Source: Aureibaculum sp. 2308TA14-22
GTDB lineage: Bacteria; Bacteroidota; Bacteroidia; Flavobacteriales; Flavobacteriaceae
Direction: 5' to 3'
DNA length: 64,000 nucleotides
Assembly (NCBI RefSeq): GCF_040538665.1
Contig: NZ_JBEWXT010000001.1
Span: 1,266,501 to 1,330,500 of the forward strand
The translations under genes and the position numbers were made by a program. Shown here piece after piece: positions 53,545 to 63,093 of the stretch; the first letter of the stretch is position 1, and each line of letters starts with the position of its first letter. Under the pieces are notes generated by a model. That model was not told where the DNA came from. It was given only the letters and a program-made list of their open reading frames with translations, and searched no databases.

Positions 53545-54074
53545 AAAAAAAATCATTCTTTTCAAAAATATTATGGATTATCTATAACCAGTTTAAATAT
53601 GGATATGGTGAAAAATTTAGGGTGTATTTAAAAATATTCTTTTGGAAAAGGTTTCTAAAAAATGTGGGTGCCAATTTATTTATACATCCAAGTGTCCTTA
53701 TTAGAAGGGCAGAGGGTATTTCTATTGGAGATAATGTGAACATAAATCATGGTTCGGAATTGTATGGCGGCGGCGGATTAACTATTGGTAACGGAAGTAT
53801 GATTGCCTATAATGTAATGGTTTTTACAGATTCTAGACAGTTTAAAAGCAATCAAAATTTAAAATCTTTAAAAGGAAGGGTAGCGAAACCAGTAATTATT
53901 GGCAGCGATGTTTGGATAGGTGCTGGCTCAATAATAGTACCGGGAGTTGTAATTTCTGACCATGCCATAGTAGCAGCTGGATCAGTTGTTACCAAGAACG
54001 TTAATGAGTGGGACATTGTAGCTGGCAACCCAGCAATTAAAGTTGGAAGTAGAATAGAAAATAAAATTGATTAA
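53541..54074 (+). CDS. second hexapeptide-repeat O-acetyltransferase
   Basis: The 177-residue protein starts at GTG inside the GTGA overlap with the preceding stop. It is a left-handed beta-helix acyltransferase with hexapeptide repeats (GISIGDNVNINHGSELYGGGGLTIGNGSMIAYNVM and GSDVWIGAGSIIVPGVVISDHAIVAAGSVV motif region). The end IVAGNPAIKVG is typical. It is likely to acetylate a second sugar position. It overlaps the following glycosyltransferase gene as TAATG. Confidence 0.88.
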   Translation: MKKKSFFSKILWIIYNQFKYGYGEKFRVYLKIFFWKRFLKNVGANLFIHPSVLIRRAEGISIGDNVNINHGSELYGGGGLTIGNGSMIAYNVMVFTDSRQFKSNQNLKSLKGRVAKPVIIGSDVWIGAGSIIVPGVVISDHAIVAAGSVVTKNVNEWDIVAGNPAIKVGSRIENKID

Positions 54075-54898
54075 TGAATCAAAATCAACCTTTGGTTAGT
54101 GTTATCATAACAGTTTACAATGGCATGCCCTATATTATTGATGCCATTGAACATCTACAAAATCAAACCTATACCAATATAGAAATTATAGTTGTTGATG
54201 ATGGTTCGTCAGATGAAACCAAAAAAGCAGTAGAGCAAATTTCAAAAACGGATAATAAGGTTAGATTAATCAAATCTTCTCGCATTGGTCGAGGCAAGGC
54301 TCTAAATAAAGCAATTGAAGTTTCAAAAGGCGAGTTTTTAGCGATTAATGATGCTGACGATTTTTCGCATAAAACCAGAATTCAAAAGCAAGTTGATTTT
54401 TTAGAGGCAAATCATGACTATGTATTGGTTGGTAGTAAATCTAATTTAAGAAATTTGCAGACTGGAGAAGTTACGAATCACTCAATTGAAAGACCAAGTT
54501 CTAATGTTGAAATAAGAAAATATTTTTTAAAAGGTCAACCAATTCAACATGTTTGCGTTTTAATGCGTGCCGAAGCTATCGAAAAAATTGGGGGTTATAG
54601 TGAAAAAATAAATTTTCTCTATGATAGAGATTTGTTTATTAGATTAGCATCTAATGGAGGAAAGCTACATAATTTGGATGAAATTCTTGTTGATGTAGGC
54701 CATCATCCAACTAGATTCTTTTATAATACTTTTACAGGAAAAGAAAGGATTAAGTTAGATTTTCATTATAGATTTGAAGCCGCAAAAATGCTTAACGAGC
54801 CATTTAAAACAAGGTTTAAACTTTGGTCGTTGTTACGTTGGAGTTTATTACCAGAAGGAATTAGAAAAACGATTAAAAAAATATTAAAGAGAAAATAA
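54074..54898 (+). CDS. GT2-family glycosyltransferase
   Basis: This 274-residue enzyme has the GT-A fold of family 2: PLVSVIITVYNGMPYI at the start, IIVVDDGSSDETK for nucleotide binding, an AINDADD motif in place of DxD, and an HVCVLMRAEAIEKIGGY acceptor region. It transfers a sugar from a nucleotide donor on the cytoplasmic face of the membrane. Translation is coupled to the acetyltransferase through TAATG. Confidence 0.94.
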   Translation: MNQNQPLVSVIITVYNGMPYIIDAIEHLQNQTYTNIEIIVVDDGSSDETKKAVEQISKTDNKVRLIKSSRIGRGKALNKAIEVSKGEFLAINDADDFSHKTRIQKQVDFLEANHDYVLVGSKSNLRNLQTGEVTNHSIERPSSNVEIRKYFLKGQPIQHVCVLMRAEAIEKIGGYSEKINFLYDRDLFIRLASNGGKLHNLDEILVDVGHHPTRFFYNTFTGKERIKLDFHYRFEAAKMLNEPFKTRFKLWSLLRWSLLPEGIRKTIKKILKRK

Positions 54899-54905
54899 AA
54901 TTATT

Positions 54906-56189
54906 ATGAGTAGGAATATTGTTATAGGAGCAGGGCCAGCAGGAATAGGCGTTGGGTTAAGTTTAGGAAAAGATTGTAAAATTTTAGAACGTGCAAATAC
55001 TGTTGGTGGTTTTTCAAGAAGTATTGAAATAAAAGGTGCTATTTTTGATTTTGGGGGGCACTCTTTCCACACCCCACATCCCGAAGTACGCGATTTGGTG
55101 TATAATTCGTTGGAAATGTACCAACAAACCAGAAATGCCAAATGTTTTTCTAAAGGACAGGTTATACCTTACCCTTTTCAGAAGAATTTTAGAGCATTGA
55201 ACGACCAATCCATTGTAAAAGATTGCTTAGAAGGTCTAGATAACTTACCTACTTCTGTAAATAAAAAAGATTTTGACAATTTTGAGGATTTTATTTTTAA
55301 AAGTTTTGGTCCTGGCATTTCTAAACACTTTATGTTGCCCTACAATAAAAAATTATGGGGTAGAGACCTTACGCGTATGGCTGCTGATTGGACCAGCGAA
55401 CGTGTTGCTGCACCGGAAGGGATCAAGGAAAAATTTGACTTAACGGGTGGTAAAAGAAAACCCTTACAAGCAGATACCAAAGTAGGATATCCCGCTAAAG
55501 GTGGTTTTGGAGAGATTTATAAAGCCATTGGTAAAAAATTAGATAACGTTGAATACAATACGAGCGTTACAAAAGTAGATAGTAACGCAAAAAAGGTTTA
55601 TGCTAGTGATGGTAAAAGCCATTCGTATGAAAATCTAATAAGTTCTATAGCCATTTTAGATTTTTTAAAGATGATGGACAATGTACCACAACGCATCTGG
55701 GATTTAACAGAGCGTTTAGACTATTTGTCAATGGTATTGGGCTTGGTGGTAATCAATCACCCAGTTGATACTGACATTCAGCGTTTTTATTCTGCTGAAA
55801 GAGAAATTATATCGCATAAAACCGCGATAAACCATAATTCATCCGATTATTTACGTTCCTTACCACATCATGGTATTATGATGGAAATTTCTGAAGGACC
55901 AGAAAAAACCTTGCACCGTTCAGATACAAAACAATGGATAGTTGATAGTTTACTTACCCTTGGTGCCATTAAACACCCACACGAAATTGAAGAAATTCAA
56001 ATTCAGAATGTAAAGTACTCATATCCCGTACCCACCAAAGATAGAAATGAAATTATGAAAGAAATTAAAGATTGGCTGCAAGAAAACGATATTTATACGG
56101 TAGGTAGATTTGGAGAATGGGCTTATATAAATTCTGATAAAGCTATTTTTAGAGGTCTAGAGTTAGGCAAGTATGTAGCGAGTTTATAA
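54906..56189 (+). CDS. FAD-dependent oxidoreductase/UDP-galactopyranose mutase-like
   Basis: The 427-residue flavoprotein begins with the FAD-binding VIGAGPAGIGVGLSL (GAGPAG 8-13) and an acidic ribose-binding region around LERA. A GGHSFHT motif (50-56) follows, and later a typical FAD-contacting C-terminal segment (TVGRFGEWAYINSDKAI). It resembles the UDP-galactopyranose mutase and protoporphyrinogen-oxidase-like proteins found in polysaccharide loci. It may convert a pyranose donor to the furanose form. Direct evidence for the mutase activity is lacking. Confidence 0.82.
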   Translation: MSRNIVIGAGPAGIGVGLSLGKDCKILERANTVGGFSRSIEIKGAIFDFGGHSFHTPHPEVRDLVYNSLEMYQQTRNAKCFSKGQVIPYPFQKNFRALNDQSIVKDCLEGLDNLPTSVNKKDFDNFEDFIFKSFGPGISKHFMLPYNKKLWGRDLTRMAADWTSERVAAPEGIKEKFDLTGGKRKPLQADTKVGYPAKGGFGEIYKAIGKKLDNVEYNTSVTKVDSNAKKVYASDGKSHSYENLISSIAILDFLKMMDNVPQRIWDLTERLDYLSMVLGLVVINHPVDTDIQRFYSAEREIISHKTAINHNSSDYLRSLPHHGIMMEISEGPEKTLHRSDTKQWIVDSLLTLGAIKHPHEIEEIQIQNVKYSYPVPTKDRNEIMKEIKDWLQENDIYTVGRFGEWAYINSDKAIFRGLELGKYVASL

Positions 56190-56198
56190 TTAATTTTA

Positions 56199-57356
56199 AT
56201 GGAAAATAAAAAAAAAGTTTGGATTGTTACTAATAATTTTGGTTCTGTAAAAGCAGGACCAGCTATACGTTTTTTAAGGTATGCACCTTATTTTTTAGAA
56301 AATGATTGTGATATTCGTTTCGTAACCGTTGATCGAGGTGAGGCAAATACTGAAAATGTTGAGGTAGATTTTATAATCGCAAATTCTCGAAAATCTTTTT
56401 TTAAGAAAACATATAACAAAGCGGCTAGAGAAAAACCAGATTCCATTGTATTTTTAAGTACTAACATATTCTCTACCTTGAATAATTATAGAATGAGGTT
56501 ATTAGGTATTAAGGTTATTTATGTAAATACAATGAAACTTTCTTATACACACCGTGAAAATGGGGAAAAAAGAGATTTTGCCAGAATAGCTTCTTTAAAA
56601 ATATTGAGCTATTTTTTATACAATTCGTTCTCTTATGTAGTTAACAGCACGTCGGCATTAGCAGAAAATTTAAATGTAAATAAAAGCAAACTAAGAAAAA
56701 TTTATAATGGTGTTGATACTGAAAAATATAAGCCTATACCTAATAATGAAAAAAACAAATTAAAAGATACATTAGGCTTGCCACAGAATACTCAGATTTT
56801 TTTATTTGTTGGTCTGTTTGTACAACGTAAAGGAATACTCGATTTAGTGGAAGGGTGGATTCAATATAAAAAGCAGTTTGATACAAATACAACATTATTG
56901 TTGGTAGGTAATGAAATGGAAAATGCACCAGAAAATGATTCTAATTTTGTAGAGAATTGGAATTCCCTAAAAAATAAGGCTGAAGCACATGAAAATAATT
57001 ATGATATAATCAGAAAGCCATTTGCCAAAAATGTAGATGAATTTTATAAAGTTGCCGACACTTTCGTTTTCTTATCTTATTTAGAGGGTATGCCAAATGT
57101 ATTACTAGAATCTATGTCGACTGGTTTAGCGGTTTTAACCTCACAATTTAATGGGTTTTCTGATGATTATGGTGATAGTGAAAAAGAGTTAATCATTCTA
57201 AATGACAGGAAACCTGAAACACTTATAAATTACTTTAATAAATTGTATAACAATAAGGAGTATAAGGAGAATCTTAGTACAAATGCAAGAGAACATGCCC
57301 TAAACTATTTTGCCTTAAATAAAAGTATAACTGCCTATTTAAAATTATTTTCTTAA
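56199..57356 (+). CDS. GT4-family glycosyltransferase
   Basis: This 385-residue GT-B enzyme has the C-terminal glycosyltransferase family 4 motifs IYNGVDTEKYKPIP, IFLFVGLFVQRKGILDLVEGW and the E-x7-E segment YLEGMPNVLLESMSTGLAVL that binds the nucleotide sugar. The N-terminal acceptor domain is typical of O-antigen transferases. It is the second of five predicted transferases in this half of the locus. Confidence 0.92.
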   Translation: MENKKKVWIVTNNFGSVKAGPAIRFLRYAPYFLENDCDIRFVTVDRGEANTENVEVDFIIANSRKSFFKKTYNKAAREKPDSIVFLSTNIFSTLNNYRMRLLGIKVIYVNTMKLSYTHRENGEKRDFARIASLKILSYFLYNSFSYVVNSTSALAENLNVNKSKLRKIYNGVDTEKYKPIPNNEKNKLKDTLGLPQNTQIFLFVGLFVQRKGILDLVEGWIQYKKQFDTNTTLLLVGNEMENAPENDSNFVENWNSLKNKAEAHENNYDIIRKPFAKNVDEFYKVADTFVFLSYLEGMPNVLLESMSTGLAVLTSQFNGFSDDYGDSEKELIILNDRKPETLINYFNKLYNNKEYKENLSTNAREHALNYFALNKSITAYLKLFS

Positions 57357-57359
57357 AAT

Positions 57360-59231
57360 ATGTGCGGAATTGCTGGAATTATAGATTTTAAGGAAAATGT
57401 TGAACTAACAACATTAGAAGAAATGACTAATGATATTAGTCATAGAGGATCTGACGGTAAAGGAAGTATTATAAGAAAGATAAAACATAGCTCTATTGGT
57501 TTTGGTCATAGAAGACTATCAATTATAGATTTATCACCATTAGGACATCAACCAATGTCCTTTGAGAATTACGAGATAGTATTCAATGGTGAAATATATA
57601 ATTATTCAGAAATTAAAGAAGAACTCAAAATACTAGGTCATTCTTTTGCTTCAAATTCTGACACGGAGGTAATTTTACATGCTTATGCACAGTGGAGTGA
57701 TAAATGCGTAGATAAATTTATTGGAATGTTTGCTTTTGCAATTTTAGATAAAACGGCAAACGAAGTTTTTTTAGCCAGAGATAGGGCAGGTGTAAAACCT
57801 TTATTTTACTATAAGAATGAAGATTTATTTTTATTTGGTTCTGAATTAAAGAGTTTTCATTGTCATAATAAATTTAAAAAAGAGATCAATTCAAGTGCGT
57901 TAGTACCATATATGAAATATGGATATATAACAACACCGAATACAATTTTTAAGAACACCTTTAAGTTGCCACCTGGTCATTTTCTTAAAATAAACCTTGA
58001 ATCTAAAAAAATTAAAATTAAAGAATATTGGAGTGTTTTGGATTGTTATAGAAAACCTAAACTAGATATTTCTTATGATGATGCCAAGACAAAATTACAT
58101 AATTTATTAAAATCTGCTTTTAAATATAGATTGGTATCAGATGTACCTGTTGGAATTTTTCTGAGTGGTGGAATTGACAGCTCTGCTGTTGCATCAATAC
58201 TACAGAGTGAATTAGATGAGAAAATCAACACATTCACTATTGGATTTGAAAATGAGAGTTATAATGAAGCTCCTGTTGCCAAAGAGATAGCAAGTATTTT
58301 GGGGACAAATCATACAGAAATAATATGTAGATCAGATGATGCTAAAGATTATATAGAAAGAATACCTTTTTACTATGACGAGCCATTTGCTGATTCATCA
58401 GCAATACCAACGTTATTAATAAGTAAGAAATCTGCAGTTGAAGTAAAAGTTGTGTTATCTGCTGATGCTGGAGATGAAATATTTGCTGGATATTATAAAT
58501 ATGTTGCTGGTCTTAAGTATTTAGAAAAAATTGAAATAATACCTAAATTCTTAAGATTTTTAATTTCTAAGGGTTTAACATTATTCAAGTTAAAAAGTAG
58601 AAGGATGATTTTACTAAAAAACCTATTAATTTTAGATAAAAAAAAATGGGCATCATTTATTCTACAGGGTATGAGCAGTATATTTTCTGATGATGAAATA
58701 AAGAATATCCTTATCACAACAAATACTAGTTTTGACAATTTTAAAAATACTGAATATTATAACGATTGGTTATCTACTATGCAGGCAATTGACTACCAAA
58801 CATACTTAGTTGATGATATTTTGGTTAAAGTAGATAGAGCCACCATGCATAGCTCTATAGAGGGTAGAGAACCGTTTTTGGATCATAGAATCATTGAATA
58901 TGTAGCACAATTGCCTTCAGAATATAAATATGATGGAAGAGTTTCAAAAAAAATACTAAAAGACATTGTATATGAGTATGTTCCGAAAGAATTGATAGAC
59001 CTACCGAAGTCAGGATTTTCAATTCCAATATATGATTGGTTAAGAACTGATTTAGCGTATTTAATACCGAAATATATTAATGAGAACGAAATATTGAAAC
59101 AAGGTTTGTTTAATTTAGATGAATTAAACAAAAGATTAAAATCATTCCGTCAAGGAGATAATATTTCTTCAGAGTACATCTGGCGTATTCTTGTTTTTCA
59201 AATGTGGTACAATAAATGGATGAAGATTTAA
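57360..59231 (+). CDS. glutamine-hydrolysing amidotransferase (asparagine-synthase type)
   Basis: The 623-residue enzyme has the class II glutaminase domain with N-terminal Cys2 (MCGIAGI), RGSDG and FNGEIYNY, and a synthetase domain with the pyrophosphate loop SGGIDSS (259-265). Such genes in O-antigen loci often amidate the carboxylate of a hexuronic acid rather than make free asparagine, as for WbtH in Francisella (established for the family of such genes; this assignment is inference). Two UDP-sugar dehydrogenases nearby would supply the acids. The DNA from here to about 61.7 kb looks more AT-rich than the rest. Confidence 0.92.
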   Translation: MCGIAGIIDFKENVELTTLEEMTNDISHRGSDGKGSIIRKIKHSSIGFGHRRLSIIDLSPLGHQPMSFENYEIVFNGEIYNYSEIKEELKILGHSFASNSDTEVILHAYAQWSDKCVDKFIGMFAFAILDKTANEVFLARDRAGVKPLFYYKNEDLFLFGSELKSFHCHNKFKKEINSSALVPYMKYGYITTPNTIFKNTFKLPPGHFLKINLESKKIKIKEYWSVLDCYRKPKLDISYDDAKTKLHNLLKSAFKYRLVSDVPVGIFLSGGIDSSAVASILQSELDEKINTFTIGFENESYNEAPVAKEIASILGTNHTEIICRSDDAKDYIERIPFYYDEPFADSSAIPTLLISKKSAVEVKVVLSADAGDEIFAGYYKYVAGLKYLEKIEIIPKFLRFLISKGLTLFKLKSRRMILLKNLLILDKKKWASFILQGMSSIFSDDEIKNILITTNTSFDNFKNTEYYNDWLSTMQAIDYQTYLVDDILVKVDRATMHSSIEGREPFLDHRIIEYVAQLPSEYKYDGRVSKKILKDIVYEYVPKELIDLPKSGFSIPIYDWLRTDLAYLIPKYINENEILKQGLFNLDELNKRLKSFRQGDNISSEYIWRILVFQMWYNKWMKI

Positions 59232-59234
59232 ACT

Positions 59235-60476
59235 ATGCATAAATATATTTTTTATTTATTAGTTTTTATTATAACGTCAGATATAAATGGTTTCTTGAGT
59301 AAAACTTTCGAGACGGTAGGATTTTTATCAATTTTTATTCTTTTGCTTGCAAGTTATTTATTTGTAATTGTAATTGGCAATAGATTGAGAATTTCTTCAA
59401 TGGCTAGATTTATGATATTCTTTATTTTTTTTTGGCTGATATATGGAGCTTTAATTTATTATACCAAGGGTATAGATTATGGAGACCCTATCTTTAGGAT
59501 AAGATCTTATTTGCCATCGATTTTAATATTGTACGTGTTACATGCACTTTTTTTAAATTACTTATATAATAATAGACTTGATAGTATTATTAAATTAATA
59601 ACAATTTCCTTAATATTTAATGCTTTAGCTATTGTTTTTACTAATGATAGCTCATTTTTAATTCTTACGGGGGATAGAGCTTCAGGTTTTATTGCCAGCG
59701 TAAATCAGGCCGGTTATATCGCTGTTACTGGGCAAATATTTACTTTATTTTGTTATCTAAATTACCCAAATATTAGAAATAGATACAAAATTTTATTGAT
59801 TTTATGTTATTTTTTGACTCTTAGAGCTGGCTTTATGACTTTTTCTAAAGGAGCCATAGTAAATAGTGTTATAGTATTTATAATATTTTTATTTTTTATT
59901 AATAGAAACCATTTTAAAACTTTAAAAGAAGCTATAAAATGGAAGTCAAATAAAATTATTTTCAGAATAATATTATTACTAGCTATTATAATTGGTCCTA
60001 TTTACTGGAGTTCTTTACTTCTTGAATTAACTAAAGACCAGATTGCTCGTTTAAATCAAGTTGGTATTTTATTTCTTGGACAAATAGATAGCGAAACGAC
60101 AACAGGTAGAATTGAATTAGTGGACATTGCAATCGATTTTATTCAATCAGATTCTTTTTTAGGCAGAGGCCTTGATACTTTTCACAGACTAGGTTCTGGA
60201 GAGCTACCTGGACCACATAATGAGTTTCTATTAATTTTAGGTGAAATAGGAATTATTGGATTATTATTATACATCAGTTTTTATGTGGTAGTATTATTTA
60301 ATATTTTTCGACTGGATTCTGGTCGATCAAAATTTTTAATACTGTCGCTGACCGTTGTGTTAATTCTTGATAATATGGTATCCCATAACGTGTTTTTTAA
60401 TAAGTTCGCAATCTTAATTATTGCTTTTATTTGTGCCTTTGTTCAATATAAGAAAATACCAAAAGTTACTGTATAA
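59235..60476 (+). CDS. wzy: O-antigen polymerase (Wzy-like)
   Basis: This 413-residue, very hydrophobic protein has about 10-12 predicted membrane segments. A conserved periplasmic-loop motif GPHNEFLLILGEIG (from about 326) is typical of the Wzy_C family. It polymerises flipped repeat units in the periplasm, working with the co-polymerase encoded at 39306. It starts four bases after the amidotransferase stop. The sequence is highly AT-rich, as is usual for wzy genes. Confidence 0.9.
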   Translation: MHKYIFYLLVFIITSDINGFLSKTFETVGFLSIFILLLASYLFVIVIGNRLRISSMARFMIFFIFFWLIYGALIYYTKGIDYGDPIFRIRSYLPSILILYVLHALFLNYLYNNRLDSIIKLITISLIFNALAIVFTNDSSFLILTGDRASGFIASVNQAGYIAVTGQIFTLFCYLNYPNIRNRYKILLILCYFLTLRAGFMTFSKGAIVNSVIVFIIFLFFINRNHFKTLKEAIKWKSNKIIFRIILLLAIIIGPIYWSSLLLELTKDQIARLNQVGILFLGQIDSETTTGRIELVDIAIDFIQSDSFLGRGLDTFHRLGSGELPGPHNEFLLILGEIGIIGLLLYISFYVVVLFNIFRLDSGRSKFLILSLTVVLILDNMVSHNVFFNKFAILIIAFICAFVQYKKIPKVTV

Positions 60477-60562
60477 GATATTATATTGGGCTTATATTTA
60501 TAAAGCTAAAAGTTTTTAACATTCAGAAATAATCTTAAAAAGTATAATAAAATATCATAATT

Positions 60563-61657
60563 TTGCTTGATAGTAAAAAAATTAAAAACATTTCATTTGT
60601 AGTTGGTCAACTTGGCCCAGGTGGTTTAGAACGTCAACTTTTCTTATTGTTAAATGAACTAAAAAAAGACAATATAAATATTAACTGTATTGTTTGGAAT
60701 TTTGATAGAGATGACTTTTATACAAAAGAATTTGAACAATTATTAGGTAATCATTTAATTGAACTAAAACCTACAGATTCATTTTTTAAAAAAATGTTTC
60801 AGCTTCGTAAATATGTAAAATCAATTAAACCCGATATAATAATTTCATTTTCAACATTTACTAATTTTACAACTTGGGTTAGTACTTTATTTAGAAAGCC
60901 CATTGCAATTGGTTCTGTTAGAACGTCTGGGAAAAGGTTGATTAAAGAAATTTCAATTACATCTCTGCCTAATTTGTTATTTCCTTACAGATTATTGGTC
61001 AATAGCAATATAGCAATTTCCGAACTACAAAAATATCTATTTTTTAAATATTTTAAAAAAATAACATTCATAAGAAATCACCTGAACTTAAATACTTACA
61101 AAGTAAATTGTAAATCAAAAGATTTCTTTTCTGCTTCAGTTGGAAATTTTACAGAATCCAAACGTGTAGATAGATTTGTAAAATTATTTTATGAATTAAA
61201 ATTAAAAGATGTTACTCATGTGCACAAGCATATAGGTGATGGAAATTTGCGTTCTAAAATTGAAAAGGAAAAAGATGAGAAAGAACTAAAGAATCTGCAA
61301 TTTTTAGGATATAAAGCAAATATAATTGATGTAATTTCCTCCGCAAGTGTTTTTATCCATCTTTCTGAATATGAAGGCACACCTAATGCTGTAATTGAAG
61401 CGTTGGCCATGGGAATCCCAGTTATAACAACTAATTGTGGAGATGTAAAAGATCTGGTAATTCAAGGTAAATCTGGGTATGTTGTAGAAAATTTTAACAC
61501 AATCGAAATCACTAATATATATTTAGAACTTGTAAGCAATAGAGAAAAGCTGGAAAAAATGTCGGAATTTGCAGCTAATTCTGTAGAAAAATTGGATTTA
61601 AAATATTTAAAAGAAAATTTTTATAAAAGTCTTGAAAAACTAAATATAAATTTATAA
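60563..61657 (+). CDS. GT4-family glycosyltransferase
   Basis: The 364-residue protein begins at TTG (no ATG near the conserved start SFVVGQLGPGGLERQLF). It is a GT-B enzyme with an E-x7-E segment SEYEGTPNAVIEALAMGIPVITTNCGD and preceding HKHIGDGNLRSKIEKE. It transfers a sugar from a nucleotide donor in the cytoplasm. An 86-base gap separates it from the polymerase gene. Confidence 0.88.
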   Translation: MLDSKKIKNISFVVGQLGPGGLERQLFLLLNELKKDNININCIVWNFDRDDFYTKEFEQLLGNHLIELKPTDSFFKKMFQLRKYVKSIKPDIIISFSTFTNFTTWVSTLFRKPIAIGSVRTSGKRLIKEISITSLPNLLFPYRLLVNSNIAISELQKYLFFKYFKKITFIRNHLNLNTYKVNCKSKDFFSASVGNFTESKRVDRFVKLFYELKLKDVTHVHKHIGDGNLRSKIEKEKDEKELKNLQFLGYKANIIDVISSASVFIHLSEYEGTPNAVIEALAMGIPVITTNCGDVKDLVIQGKSGYVVENFNTIEITNIYLELVSNREKLEKMSEFAANSVEKLDLKYLKENFYKSLEKLNINL

Positions 61658-61859
61658 TCACAATTTTATGCGGTATTCAAGAGAATAATTAAAGCTCAGA
61701 TTGTATTAAGTATTCATCGTTTATTGAAAAAAAAATTGATATTATAAAAAATGAGACGAAAGCTACTTTTTATTAAATTTATACAGTCAAAAATTAGAAA
61801 TAAATTATGAATTTAATTTTTTACTTTAAACATTTTTTGCATCACATTCATTAAACTTT
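61658..61859 (+). other. 202-bp AT-rich gap
   Basis: No RNA gene or clear promoter element is visible. A 19-codon ORF at 61751 (MRRKLLFIKFIQSKIRNKL) is probably chance or a remnant. Confidence 0.4.
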
Positions 61860-63074
61860 ATGGTAAAAACAATTTGGGTAATTAATCAGTTTGCGGGGAA
61901 ACAAGATTCTGGTTGGGGTGAGCGACATTACTATTTTGCTCGATATTGGGTTAAAAAAGGTTATGACGTTAATATAATTTCAGGGTCCTTTAATCATTTA
62001 TTCAAAGTCCAACCACAAGTATCTAATAAAACTTTTACCACCGAAACTATTGAAAAAAATATTACTTTTTGCTGGGTTAAGATAGCCAAATATAATCCAG
62101 AAAGTGTATTTAAACTTTGGAGCATGATGGTATTTGCCTTCAAAATTTTATTTTTATCAAAAAAAGTCTTAAACAAACCTGATGTAGTTTTAATATCATC
62201 AATGCCAATATTTTCAGTTTTACCAGCTTATCTTTTAGCTAAAAAATATAAGGCAAAATTTCTTTTTGAAGTTCGCGATTTATGGCCGCAAACACCAATA
62301 CATCTTAAAGGTTATAAAAAATGGCATCCCATTATATTATTGATGGCCTCCTTTGAAAAATTAGGATATAGAAAAGCAGAATATATCATTTCGGTATTAC
62401 CAAACTCATCAAATTATATTAATAAAATATCAAAAAAACCAGAAAAATGGGTATATATACCCAACGGTATTGATAAAAATATGGTAGGCAATGAAAGTGT
62501 TGATGTTGAGATTAAAAATCAAATACCGCCAGATAAGTTTGTTATTGGTTATGCAGGTACAATTGGATTGGCAAATGCGATGGACGATTTTATACAGGCT
62601 TCAATTTTATTAAAGAATAATGATAAAATTCATTTTGTTATGGTAGGTGATGGGTATAAGAAAGAAGATTATATAAAAAAAACGCTTGGAAATAATAACA
62701 TTACTTACATTCCAAAAATAGACAAAGCTAAAGTTCAAGATTTACTTAAATTATTTAATGTCTGTTATGTAGGGCGATTTGATTCGCCTTTATATAAACA
62801 TGGGGTTTCTTATAATAAATATTTTGATTATATGTTGGCTAAAAAACCTATTTTAGAATCTTCATCGTTTATTAAAGATCCAGTGGAACTTTCTGGATGT
62901 GGACTTATTGTAAAACCTGAAAGTGCAGAAGCAATTGTTGATGGTATTAATGAATTATATAACATGGAATACGTAGGAATAGATAAATTAGGAAATGTGG
63001 GGTATAATTATGTTATTAAACATCATAATTTTAAATTTCTAAGTGATAAATACACTCAATTATTTGAATCTTAA
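61860..63074 (+). CDS. GT4-family glycosyltransferase (WbuB-like)
   Basis: This 404-residue GT-B enzyme has the N-terminal VINQFAGKQDSGWGERHYYFARYW, typical of WbuB-type transferases. It also has FEVRDLWPQTPIH, YIPNGIDKNM and GYAGTIGLANAMDDFI in the C-terminal domain. Such enzymes often add an N-acetylhexosamine to the lipid-linked primer sugar. Its 3' end overlaps the longer reading frame of the next gene. Confidence 0.92.
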   Translation: MVKTIWVINQFAGKQDSGWGERHYYFARYWVKKGYDVNIISGSFNHLFKVQPQVSNKTFTTETIEKNITFCWVKIAKYNPESVFKLWSMMVFAFKILFLSKKVLNKPDVVLISSMPIFSVLPAYLLAKKYKAKFLFEVRDLWPQTPIHLKGYKKWHPIILLMASFEKLGYRKAEYIISVLPNSSNYINKISKKPEKWVYIPNGIDKNMVGNESVDVEIKNQIPPDKFVIGYAGTIGLANAMDDFIQASILLKNNDKIHFVMVGDGYKKEDYIKKTLGNNNITYIPKIDKAKVQDLLKLFNVCYVGRFDSPLYKHGVSYNKYFDYMLAKKPILESSSFIKDPVELSGCGLIVKPESAEAIVDGINELYNMEYVGIDKLGNVGYNYVIKHHNFKFLSDKYTQLFES

Positions 63075-63093
63075 TTACGAATTTTTTTCTTTA

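Noticed and set aside
61751-61810. A 19-codon ORF with a basic, hydrophobic start
   Set aside because: Too short, no motif, and in an AT-rich gap; it could be a remnant of an acetyltransferase start but this is not supportable.
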